Source of the DNA: Pachypanchax playfairii
Lineage: Eukaryota; Chordata; Actinopteri; Cyprinodontiformes; Aplocheilidae
Assembly: GCA_006937955.1 (NCBI GenBank)
Contig: SSNP01000002.1
Location: forward strand, 9,416,153 to 9,480,152
DNA length: 64,000 nt
Reading direction: 5' to 3'
Shown here: positions 35,172 through 46,800 of the stretch, piece after piece
How the letters are laid out: each line of letters starts with the position of its first letter
Numbering within the stretch: position 1 is the stretch's first letter
Position numbers and translations under genes: made by a program
Notes under the pieces: generated by a model
Told to the model about the DNA's origin: nothing
Database searches by the model: none
The model's input: only the letters and a program-made list of their open reading frames with translations

Positions 35172-35960
35172 ACCTGGGGTTGGGGGAAGGGGGGGGGTCA
35201 TATTAAAAAATGTCTTTAATTCCCATGTTCTTCTGCTAATAATCCATCTTCTGGCCCTTTCTCCATCACTGCCTGTATTGGCACATCAATAAGGACTTGT
35301 TAGGGACTAGCTTCAGAATTTTATAGAGCCTGGGTGCATCTGTCATTTATGTCTTTGTGCAGCTAGTAATTTCATATCGCAGCACATTGCGATCACGACC
35401 AGGAACATGCACAAAGAGAACTTTGATAGTCCGGGTCTGATGACTGAGTTTCTGCCGGCTTCTCGGTCTACGTCTTTATCGTCGAAATTTTTGCAAATTT
35501 CTACTCGTGCCAGTGTTATCTCCCCCAAAACACCCCTTACTTATATTTTTCTTTCACTAAACACACCCTACTTGAACACTTGATGCACTTTCTTTTAATT
35601 TATGTTGAAGCTTGGCTATCGATTTAAATCAGGAAATTGGTTTCCAACTTTGTTCTTACATGGAAAAGGCCTTAAGTGTGGTAGAAACAATGTTCTTGGA
35701 CTGGATGGATGTCCAAGGCAAATTCTTCAAAAGTTCTTCCCTCTTTAAACCAAACTGTATCTGAAGTGACTTTGTGGAAACATGGATCATTCTTTTTTTT
35801 TTTTTTCTCAAATAGATATGTGGACTGACAACCTTTTGTTTTGTTTTTTTTTTTCTTAAAACTCTTGTTTGCCATCTGCTGTACCTTTTCTTAAGGTGGG
35901 ACCACTTTAAATTAAATAAGAAGAAACGGTTCACCAAATAAACTTCAGAGTACTGATGCT
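35172..35960 (+). other. nabp1: nabp1 3' UTR, poly(A) signal at 35937-35942
   Basis: A G-rich run follows the stop, then AT-rich sequence with AATAAA at 35937-35942. A second AATAAA at 36293-36298 could give a longer form. The minus-strand open frames over poly-T tracts here are artefacts of low complexity. Confidence 0.6.
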
Positions 35961-37020
35961 GCCATATTTGCTATTTTCTACTTAACAAGTTACTAATGAT
36001 ATCGAACTGTCATGTAGGTTATACTGCCTTTGTATCATCTAGTTTGAACTCTTTCCATTCTTTGTTGGAATAGTTAGAATATTTTTAAAATGTGCACAAT
36101 TTGTCACAATGAAACTCAAACATCTGTACAATACTGTGTTTAAATGGAACCACAAAGTGCTTCAAACCCATCATACTGTGAGCTGTTGAAATGTCCACCG
36201 CCTTCAGAGCATCATGTCGACACGATTAGGGTCAACCCCCCCCATCAAATTAAACTTATTACCAGTCTTCAGCCCCACCTAGTGCTGAGAAAAATAAACT
36301 GCATTTGTGTTTGTTTTTTCTGTCCTCACACTTAAAGCATGTGTCATAACCACAAACAAAAAGTCATGGCTCCTTTTTCAAAGAAAAACATGGATTTCTA
36401 TAAAAGACAAAGTATTAACAGATGTCCATTTTAAAGCAATGCACCACTTACAGCAAAACCTCAGGTTTCCACATATCCTTTGTTGCACCAAGCACCTAAA
36501 CCTTTTGGCCCCTGGATTTTAGGTACCCCCCCTTTACAGATTCAGATACATGTATTCAACTAGTCATCTGTGTCAACAGATAATGCTGGAGACTGAGAAA
36601 TAAATATATTAAAACTACATTGTTCAATCTTTTAGAAATCAAGTCCTGCACATCTGAGAGATGATGAACTCTCATATCCTCTCAATTAGGCTGAAGGAAC
36701 TTGGATACATTGAAGGTAAAGTTTACACTGAGCACAGAAAACCCTCAAATCTTATAATGAGAAACAAATTCATTCTTACACCAAGAAGCCTGAAATTATT
36801 AGAAAGACAATTACTTCACACTCCTACAAGTAATTGTTTTTCCACCATCTTGCGCCCAGATGGTGTATTAGTTTGTAATAATGACGCATCTGAATCAAAT
36901 CTTATACTGAGACAAAAGAAACTTGTTTATGTGACGATGTTATTGAACCTTTAAAGTGATAATTAAAAACAAGTTTTGAACCTTTATTCTAAATACTTCC
37001 ATCCTGGACTGTGATGCTTC
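35961..37020. other. Intergenic after nabp1
   Basis: No gene is recognised. The open frames at 36144-36335 and 36661-36954 have no identifiable domain. Confidence 0.5.
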
Positions 37021-37290
37021 CAGATGACATTATCTGTAGTGAGAGCAGGCAGAGGAACATCTGGAGAGGTGGAGGTTAGCTGCAGCAAGACAGAGTCCAT
37101 GTGTGTGAATGAGAGGGACACAAGTGGGACAGTGAGGCTACAGGGAGCAGAGATAAAGAAGGTGGAGAGTTTAGGGTCAACAGTCCAGAACAACAGAGAC
37201 TCTGGAAAAGAGGTGAAGAAACATGTACAAGCAGGTTGGAACAGGTGGAGGAATGTGTCAGAAGTGATGTGTGACAAGATGTCATAATGT
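37021..37290 (+). mobile_element. RTE-like LINE fragment
   Basis: The + frame at 37024-37287 encodes CSKTESMCVNERDTSGTVRL, then LQGAEIKKVESLGSTVQNN and GKEVKKHVQAGWNRW. This matches the conserved C-terminal part of fish RTE-type reverse transcriptases (KTEYMCVNER, YLGSTVQ, VKKRVQAGWN). A few residues before LGSTVQ are missing, and the sequence stops abruptly after the Cys-Asp-Lys segment. It is truncated at both ends and not functional. Confidence 0.8.
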
Positions 37291-37315
37291 AGTTTGGTTC
37301 CTTAAAATGTTTGTT

Positions 37316-37453
37316 GTACGGTGTCCATTTTAGGACATCTTCAGACCAAAGAAAAACAACTTCATTCTTCAGGCAAAACAGCCTCAGACAGCATCGAATC
37401 TCAGGAAAACATCCGTCAGACATCTTACTGAACAGCATCAGTGGACACCGTAC
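37316..37453. repeat. Short element with perfect 12-bp inverted termini
   Basis: GTACGGTGTCCA at 37316-37327 and its exact reverse complement TGGACACCGTAC at 37442-37453 bound 138 bp. This could be a tiny MITE or a chance hairpin beside the RTE fragment. Confidence 0.4.
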
Positions 37454-38492
37454 TGCAGAGTACACACATCTTTTAAACCCACCACAGCTTTGTATCCTGT
37501 TTTAGGACCCTTCTGTTTAAACTGCTTTGTGGAACACTTAAATATTATTGATCCTATAATTAAAGTTACTGTTGTGTATCACAGTGTTTATTTCACAGTT
37601 CCATATTATTGTTCTTCAAAACATTCTGTCAGTGATGAGAACTGAGGGTCAACACTTGTGACACTCAGAGTTGAAACACATGATATGTGTGGTAGGAAAT
37701 GTGATGGACTTGTGTGTCAACAAAGACACATGTCATGAGCCGGGAACTTCCTCTCAACCACAAGAGAGCCAAAAAAATAAGCAATGTCCATGTGTCACCA
37801 TGCTTCAAACTGTGCAGCTCAAACAGCTGTTGTAGGTTTAAAATAATAATCTGACTGTTTAAAATAAATGAAAGAAATCTTTTAATTGTTTATTGTGTGT
37901 AAAAGACCATCCAACATTCAGGATGTTTGGTAAAAAAAACAAAAAAAACCCAGAAATTTCCAATAAAACATAATTAACTATAGTTTTTAAAATAAACTGC
38001 ATTTCTTCATCCATCAAGTGTTTTCATTTAATTTCTAAACCTGATAAATTTCACAGAAACACTTTCAGTTTCTCTTTCAGCTTAACTCACTTTAAAATCC
38101 CTGATCTCATGATACGATGAGTCATTTAACAAACCGCGTGGACAAATTTAGACTGAATCAAACAAAGACTAAAATAACAATGTTGTATTAACACAATTTA
38201 AATAGAAACAAGATCCAAGTAAAATTGGTTCTGTCTCAAGTTTTTATAAAATAAATCCATTCCTCCATTGGATTATTCTTTATTATCACACATTGTAGGG
38301 TTTAAAAAAGGAGAAGGAGGATCGAGAATCATCATCAGCCTTCATGACTGATACATGAGCAAAACAACAAATCAAAATGTGAGATGTAGTAAACAGGAAA
38401 GTAAGTCTGATGGGAGGAGCGTTGACTGATATGGTACTTCTTCCTTGTCTCCTTGTGACATTAAGGTGCTCCCCACAAAGCAGAACACCACC

Positions 38493-39717
38493 ATGACCGG
38501 TGAGTAACTTTCTACTTAGAACTTTTTCTTACTGATAATTAAAAAGCTAATAAACATGATATATTTTCCTGTTTCTCAGAATAATTGAAGACTTTGTGCT
38601 TGTTTTTCTTTTCATATAATCTGTATTTTGGTTTCTGTCCTCAGATCCAAACATGTCTTTAGACTTTAGTCAAATTTATGAAGAACTCAACTTTAGCTAC
38701 TACTCTAACGACACAGAGTTTATTCTAGACCCGGCCACGCAGCCCTGCAACACCTTCACGGTCTCTGATAATGTGATGCTGGTCGTCTGCATATTTTACA
38801 TTGTCATCTTCTTGTTGGCAATTCCTGGGAACCTGATTGTGGGTTTGGTGATTGGCCAGAGCACGCAGCCCCTAACTCCTTCAGACGTTTATCTCCTCCA
38901 CCTGGCTGTTGCAGACATCCTGCTGGCCATCACCCTCCCCTTCTGGGCCACCTCTGTCACGCAGGGATGGGTGTTTGGAGATGCCATGTGTAAAATTGTC
39001 ACCATCCTACAGGAGCTGAGCTTCTACTCGAGCATTCTCTTCCTGACGTGCATCAGTATGGACCGTTACATGGTGATAGTGCGTGCAATGGAGGCTCGTA
39101 AGAGTAACCGACAGCTGGTTAGTTGGGGAGTTTGTGCCAGTGTCTGGATTGCTGGGGGGCTTCTGTCTCTACCAGGATTCTTCAGCTCTTCCTTCACGTC
39201 CCACAACTCCAGTCACATAGAATGTGCTGTACAGTACGACCCCAGCAGCGCTGACGGGTGGAGGCTGGCCACTAGAGCTCTTCGCCACGCTCTGGGTTTT
39301 ATTATTCCCTTGGCCATCATGGTGCCCTGCTATGGAGTAACCATCCAGCGTCTCCGTCACATCCGTGGGGGTTTCCAGCGGCAACGAGCAATGAGAGTGA
39401 TCATCTCCGTAGTCATTGCCTTCCTGCTTTGTTGGACGCCGTATCACATTGCAGTTATGGTGGACACGTTTTTCAGGTCAGAGATTGTACCTTATCGTTG
39501 CCCTGAGAGGATGGCGGTCGATCAGGCCATGTTCGCAACCCAGAGTCTGGGACTGCTCCACAGCTGCGTTAACCCAGTGCTGTACGCGTTTGTTGGAGAG
39601 AAATTCAGAAAAAGGCTGTTGCAAAAATTAAGAAAGATGGGAGTCCTGAACAAAACATCAGTTTCACGATCCAGCCGGTCTTCAATTACATCAGAAATCA
39701 CATCCACGTTCATGTAA
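38493..39717 (+). CDS. CXC chemokine receptor, CXCR1/CXCR2 (interleukin-8 receptor) type
   Basis: Seven-transmembrane Gi-coupled receptor for ELR-type CXC chemokines, driving neutrophil chemotaxis at the plasma membrane. Exon 1 supplies only ATGACCG (38493-38499, strong Kozak CACCACCATG). Exon 2 is 38645-39717, giving 359 aa. Seen: an acidic/Tyr-rich N-terminus with N-glycosylation sites (NFSY, NDTE), TM1 GNLIVGLVI, TM2 LAVADILLAITLPFW, the DRYMVIV motif after TM3, the TM6 motif FLLCWTPYH, a TM7 NPVLYAF box and a Ser/Thr-rich tail. Cys residues in the N-terminus, ECL1, ECL2 and ECL3 can form the two receptor disulphides. CXCR1 and CXCR2 are not separable here, so no symbol is given. An internal ATG at 38653 would give a shorter form. 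Poly(A) signal AATAAA at 40325-40330. Confidence 0.9.
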
Positions 39718-40345
39718 ATGACTTTAAACTACTCAGTCACATCAATGTAAATATACAAGAAAGCAAAGTTTTTTTGTGGAGATCAAAGCAGCAACTTACT
39801 GTATATGAATGTCTATATTTTTTTACCTTTTGTCGCCTTAAAATTTAGAAAACTTTAAAATGTTATTTTTCCAGGGTTTGTTATATTTGGTTGTAGTTTT
39901 AAGTTAAGCTGTTGTTGGTTTTTTGTGTGTTTTTTTTTAGTTTTGTGGGTGGCTCTTTAAATTATTTCTTGTTTATAAAAAAGGAGAAAAAAAAGTGTTT
40001 TTCAAATTGCTGTGAAAATTGTGAAAAACATCATGAAAATGTCCAAACTCCATATCCGGTGATGAATGGCACGAGGTAAAAGCTATGGGAAGCATTTAAC
40101 TTACAACAGTTCAGCATCATATGATGACATGTCTGACACTTTATTGCAATTTCCTAGACTAGAACGTCAAGTCACTGTATGTAATTCATATGTAAAAATG
40201 TTTAAAACATTTGGACTTTAAATGTCAAAGTTTTAAAAAAATTCTTTACTGAATTGTTCTGAGTTATATGTTAATTTTTAAGACTTTTAAACCTGAGCTG
40301 AAAGCAGTAAGTTGCCATGTAGATAATAAACTAATTAATCTTCTC
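39718..40345 (+). other. Chemokine receptor 3' UTR
   Basis: AT-rich, with several ATTTA-type elements and AATAAA at 40325-40330. No open frame of note. Confidence 0.55.
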
Positions 40346-43300
40346 TATACAGCTGACATCATCATTAAAGTTTTAAATCAAACACCTACTCTCCTCTCAG
40401 CATGTGATTAATATATCTCCATCGAGTCATTTGATATTGCAGCTGATAGGAAAGAAAAGGTACTTTTATTAATGAGGCTTTTGGCTTCTGCTTATTTGGG
40501 GAAACAGAAAAACAGAAGTTGTGATGACTGCAGGAGCAACATTACAGCACAAGCCAGACAGCAAGAAAAACAAACTGTTTTTTCTTGATTGCAAACTGAT
40601 CCTTGAGAAGTGCAGCTGATCGGAACTTCCCTTTAACAAAAGTAACTAAAACTTTTCTAATCACACAAATAAAAGCTAAATTTAAATTGTTAACATGAGC
40701 TAACGGGCAACAGGCTTCCAATTCCTACAAACCATGAACCATAAATAAACATCTTGTGTCAAACTAGACAAAAAAGAAATTCATCAGTTCTGTGGCTTTT
40801 TGTGAAATTTTCTGTTATTCAGATAATTATTTTTGCTATTTTTTTGTTTTTTACTTATTTGGAGACTTTCTATAAATATACTTTCAGCACTAGAACCACA
40901 CCAAAATATATTTTCAGATTTTCCTTCTGCTACTTGCAGCAGCCATTAGTGGCCTGACAACAGCAAGCTACATAGTTACTACTGCTGATATTTTAGGAAG
41001 AAAATAAGAAAGGAGTGGAACACATGGGGGGAAACGTACTACTGATCCTCTGATTTGTGGATTCTTTTCTTTTTCCTGGTGTAAAAAACTCTACAGCGCC
41101 TCCATGGGGTCAAGTCAAGCTCCTTCTTTTTGAATTTTGAATAAAAACAATGAGAAAAACAGAAGGTGTTCAGCTGATCTCCAGTGTGAATCATGTGTCA
41201 CATTCATGTCACCAGCTCAGGGCCACACAGAGACAAACAGCCTTTCACTCACACTAACATTTAAAATCGCCATGACACCTAACTCGCATGTTTCTGGTCT
41301 GTTAGAGAAAACCAGAGAACCTGGAAAAACACACATGCTAAAGCGAGAACATGGAGTTTATGAACAGAGGACCGTTTTGCTGCAAGGTAACATGCAGTGT
41401 TATTATATCATTATGCATTCAATTCAATTTAATTCATTAAAAAAACTTTGTTAAAAATAGTTTTTTGTTTCTAGTCTAGTCTGTCCCAGAGCAAACAGAA
41501 TCAACCAAACAAGCACACACTCACACCAAAACTCAATCTAGAAGCAGTTAAAGGTTGAATATGGAACACGAACACCAGAGTGACATCTAGAGTGTAAATA
41601 TCGTGGTTGCAACAACAGAACACGGTTTCCAGTCATCAGGACGTCATTTCAACGTGCGTTTTGATTCAGGTCTGGTTTTTGATCTTCTCTTCTGAGAAGG
41701 ATAACAACATCTCCAGAACTCTGAAGCAGCTGCTTGACCTGCCGACTCCGCCATTTTCCACAGTACCAGCCTCAGACTATTTACAGTATTAGGCAACCTA
41801 CAACGGTGCCACTATTGGCTGGTAGATGTAAACATAATGCCAAAATCTTGCTGTCAAAATCAAAATTTTATTATGTTACTTCAAATATATTTTTTAAGTA
41901 AATTCTATACTTTCATTCTATACCCCTCTAAATGTCTCGTGGAGGCAAAAATATTGATTCTTGTGAAATTACTCCATATTCAACCTGCATGTTTTCATCA
42001 GTGCGATGAAACAGGAGTCCAGAACATGCAAACTCACTGACAGTGACATCACCGTGCTGCCAAATATTAAAATTACTGTAAAAATACACTCAACCATCAG
42101 CTGTTATCCAAACTAAACATTGTTCCTTTTGTTTGTTTTTGACACAATGTTATTCTGTAGTTATAAAGTTAGTTACTCGTGGATCATGTGAAATAAAACC
42201 GCTTTTAAAGAACAAACACGGCACAAACTAATAAATCCAAAACAGAACTGAGATTTTGTAAACGACTTACACCACTAGTTTTATTATTTTATTTTTTTTT
42301 ATATGTGAGTGTGTCGTTTTCATTCAGTTCTTCTGTTATGTGTAAAGCAGCCTGCACTGCCACCTGCAGACATCACTACATTCAGTCTTTTTATCTCCAA
42401 ACCAGTTGATGAAAAGACGCCCAATGAAGAGCAACTTTAAACCTTCAAGTAGGTCAAGTAGGATGGAAACGTTGTTATAAATCTATTAATTTTCCAGAAA
42501 GGTTAAACTCTTTTTAAACATCTGTGCTCAATAGATTAATGTGCATGATCATTATTAAAAGACTTTTAATTTAATTATCTGTCTCTTACCAGCTCTGCCT
42601 TAGTGTTGCACCATGTTGACCCCAGGTTAGCTAAAAATGAGAAGGGGGCGGGAGCCTTGTGGCGAGTGGACAGATAGACCATGCAGCTGTCATTGTGAGG
42701 CTTTCTGAGCTGTGACTGTCATTTCCCCCACCAGACTGGCTAGCAGAGGTAGGGGGAAATCATGAGTGGGGTGATCTAACTTATGGGACAAGAAACGGGG
42801 AGGGGGGATCACTGTGCAACTTACCGGGTAGGACTTGATGTCTGAATGCAGCTGGAAATCAAGCAAGAATCCAATGTCAAGGAGAATCTGATTAAGAGGA
42901 ACCTCCAGGAACGCTTGCCCACTTTGACCCCCAGAGAAGTTTAGAAAAAGTTAACGAAGAAGTCCGAGGACGTCAAGAAAAAAAATGAGTTGGAGAAGCA
43001 AGGCTGTCGTTCCCGAGAGACAAGTCAAGGGAGCTGCTGCTGAAGAAACATGATCTGCTGGGTCTTACCCTAAAAATACCTCTGCTCAGTGGAGTGGCGG
43101 CCATCTGTATCTGCTTGATTACCTGGTGGTCAACAATCTTCTTTTCTTCTCCAGACAACTGAGGTCAGAGAGCATCTGTTTTAAAACACTCTGTTACTGC
43201 AGAAATGTTTCTGAAAGAGTTTAAGTTTTTCCACAAGTAAACTCAACTATTTTAATTTTTTTTAGAAAATGTTAGAGCTATTTTAATTGTAACATCTACA

Positions 43301-43421
43301 TAAGACCTACTTATAGACTCCTGGTAGATTTTAGGTTTAATCTTCTTTCTGTGTTGTAGCGTTACGTCTGGATAGACAGATACATTATTCATATCGAAGG
43401 ACTCTATAAATTAGTTTAATC
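40346..43421. other. Intergenic region and speg 5' flank
   Basis: Apart from the MITE-like element at 41552-41986, no gene is found. A more GC-rich stretch at about 42640-42850 with a donor-like CAGAG|GTAGGG near 42750, and an acceptor-like TTGTAG at 43354-43359, would allow a non-coding first exon of speg. This is a guess. Confidence 0.4.
41552..41986. mobile_element. MITE with perfect 14-bp inverted termini
   Basis: AGGTTGAATATGGA at 41552-41565 is the exact reverse complement of TCCATATTCAACCT at 41973-41986, giving a 435-bp element. Its right two-thirds is related to 13148-13405. No open frame encodes a transposase. No clear target duplication is visible (a TTAA abuts only the left end). 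Confidence 0.75.
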
Positions 43422-43839
43422 ATGAGGAAAGCTGATGTACAAATGAACCTAAAAAAGGGGCCAGATGAAGCTGCAGCCCCCCCGAGTCCCATCATCCCCC
43501 CAAAAAGGTCCAAAGCAAGTCTAGAGCAGGTAGTACCTGAATCTCAAGGTTCTGGATTTCCCAATCCATCGCCTCCTGTTTTTACCCGCAAAATGAGGAA
43601 CGCTGCCGTGGGGACAGGCTGTGATATCCGTCTTAAGGTGACTGTGGCTGGAGACCCCCAACCCTCTCTGTACTGGTACCATAATGAAGAACTCCTCAAC
43701 ATGGAGAACCAAGAGTATGGGGGGCTTTGGATAAGAGACTGCAAACCCAGTGATGCTGGTCTTTATACCTGCATTGCCAACAATCACCTAGGAGAAGCTC
43801 GGACGAGTGCTGTGCTGGCGGTCTTGGATCTGGGTGAAG
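43422..43839 (+). CDS. speg: speg exon 1: N-terminus and Ig domain 1
   Basis: Starts MRKADVQ and has PPSPIIPPKRSK at about 22-33, the same arrangement as the mammalian SPEG N-terminus, which fixes the ATG at 43422. An I-set Ig domain follows (about 50-138): VFTRKMRNAAVG, Cys in GCDIRLKVTVAG, Trp in LYWYHN, and DAGLYTCIANNHLG. Ends in phase 1 at 43839 with donor GTAAGT. It is preceded by stops, so no upstream in-frame extension. Confidence 0.93.
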
Positions 43840-46800
43840 GTAAGTTCCTTAAATGTATTAAATCTATAACTCAACTTTTACTAAAAAAAACATACTTTCA
43901 CGTTGATACAGAACTTCAGTTTTCATAACTTTTTATCAATTTTTATCTCAGATAGTCATTGAAAGGACAAATAAATACTTTTTCTTACATTCTGTCTTTG
44001 TATTCATACTTGATCAGGATATAAGAATAAAAAAAATTCAAACCACTGAATGAAATGGTCATGAAAATTACCCAGCAGGCCAAAGTCCTCCAGAAAAGCC
44101 TGGTTTCCATAGTGACAGAAACAAACATTTCCCTTTAATTTACTACAGTATAAAAATAAAAAACAATGAAACACTTTACCACTAAAAAGACCTGCTGAGT
44201 CTGTTGTATGATGTCAATAGCTGTTTGCTGTATTTTTACAGCCAAAATACTTTTTTTTATTACTTCACTTTGTTGTTTTATTGTTAACTTTATTTCATTA
44301 TTAAAATAAATAAATACATTTTTTATTTATGGGTTGTTTACTGACTGAAAACTTTATAGATAATAAAGATACTTGCAATCAGAGTGTTTACTTATACACA
44401 GAGAAATAAATTCTGGTTAAAATTATTTATTTGTTTAACAAAATGTATATAAAACGTCTTGTTTTTTCATTTTAAATCCTAAATCAAGTTCTTACTAGTC
44501 CACATTTTAATTTTCTTAACTATGAAACTGCATATTTTCCTTCATGAATAATATAAAAAAAACATTTTTAACAGGATTCAGTTGAAATGAGTCTTCCAGA
44601 CAAATTCTTCAGTGGAGGTCGATGTGTGATGCAGTTTGATTAACAAACTCTTTTTGATGCCTCCACAACTGATCTCAAGTCAGCACATCTAAACACTTTA
44701 ACATCTGCTGCTATAAAAAACAGTCTATACCTGCTTCTACCAGCATTTATACTGTTCTTATATCAGCTGATTGTTCTGCAGAACTCAGTCTGAGATCATC
44801 ACATTTGAACTGCCTGGTGATGATTGAAGACATCATATTTAGAATAAGAATTAATGCAACAAAAATGTTTTATGCAGACTTTTAAAAAGCACTTTAATGT
44901 CATGTGACTTTAATGCAAATCAATGCTTGAACCACATTAAAACACATTTAAACCAAATTCACAACAAATTCAACAGGTTGCTCCTTCAAATGAGACACCT
45001 GAGTCTCAGTTTCAGTCAGCTAATTTTCAATGAGAACATGTTAAAATGTATTGTATGTTAGATAATATAAATATATAATCAGTTTTTAGAACGGTTTCTG
45101 TCAAAATCTCAAGAATAGGTTGCACCTTTCATACCAAGGGACCTCCCATATTTGGAAACATGCTACAAAGGAGAAGTACATTTGAAGTTTGATTTCTCAA
45201 CACGCATATGACTCAGCACATCCGTGTTGTTTAAGAAGAACACGGGTTTTGTGTAAGCGTGTCGCTTTAAATGTGATTCAGGTTATTTTATCTTGGATAC
45301 TTCCTCCTTGATGCTTTAATCTGATTCTCTGCTGCATTGTGATGCAGACAGCTGTCCCTTCACTCAGTCATTCAGTCTTTCTCTCTCCCTGTCTTTGAAA
45401 ATGTCTTTCTGTCCCGCCTCTTTTGCTTGTCCACCAGTTCTCTCCAGTTATTTTTATAGTGGAATGTGCCTGGCTTTAGATTTTTGTGATGTTAGCAGGC
45501 CACCGTCTCTCCTGTTACACAGCAAGACATCACAGCTAATTTTAGCAGAGGCCTGAATGACTTACCCCGTGCTCTCTGCTGATCAAGGAACGGGACACGT
45601 CGAAATTTTACATCCATGTACGCAGGAATAAAGATGTCTGTCACGTGTTCAGTGAAACTTCCACTATAAGTTTGCCAATAGAAAGATTATTTACACATCC
45701 AGAGGTGTTTGGATGAACGTAAAGTTCAACAGTTTTGTGACTTCTAGAGTTTGATCCCATGATGTACAGTGGCTCAGTGGCAGGGATTAAAAATACTTGT
45801 GTTCAGATAATTACTTAATTTTTCTGCCACTTGTTGCAAGAGCAGTTGGATGCTTACAGCAGTTTGGAAACGAGCCTGTTAGTTATTTGACTCTTTCATC
45901 TTGCAACTTACATAATCTATTTAAATAAACTGTCAGTTTTCGATAGATTATAGTGAAACTTTGGGTTGTAAGTGGAACCAGAGGAGCACGGTCATTCTAA
46001 AACAGCTGATAAAATGCTTCAGATCAACAACAGGCAGGGATTTTATTTAGAGAGCTGCATGTATAAAGCTTGTGGAGTAATATGCCGTTGAGCAGGAGCT
46101 ATATTTGGAACTTTAGATGTGACTGTGGCCTCTTTCCAGTGTGTTTGGATATTTTCCCCTCCATGTTGTCTTCTTCCTGGAGCATGATGGTGAGTGAACA
46201 GGTGGAAATATAGTTAAAGAGTGGAAATCCCCTGCATCGCCATGTTGTTTGGATCAACATTTAATCATCTTTTTCTTATTAAAAGATACATAAATATGGT
46301 GATTGCGGAGTTTATGAGGGAAGAAAACTTTTTATTCTTCAGAATGATTAAGATGAGTTTCAGGTCTGATTATACCAGGATTTTAAAAAGTCAGACAATT
46401 TAAAAATCAGGTTGGGAGACTGAAATCTAACTCCTGTTTTCTGTTACAGATAGACATAAATTCAAATATGGCATTAAATAAAACCACTGGTTTTAATTAA
46501 AGACTATCACTAACTATTTTATGCCTTCTATATTGTTCAGATTTGGTTTTTTGAGATCATTAAATAAACCTTGTTACAAAAGGCCTTGATTTCCATGAAA
46601 TAATGTATACCATCTTTCATGAATGCTAAATGAAGAAAGTTTTGTGTTGAGAAATTATAAGACTATATAACTGTTTTGGTAAAGTTTTCTGAACAACATT
46701 ATATCAATCGTGAGATCTCACATGAAGAGTGAATTGTGAATTTTTTGCTGAATGTCTGTTCAGCAGCAAGACTTACAGACATATTTTTGTGTTTGATGAG

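Noticed and set aside
35656..35937. Lys-rich minus-strand frames in nabp1 3' UTR
   Set aside because: They are translations of poly-T runs in the 3' UTR.
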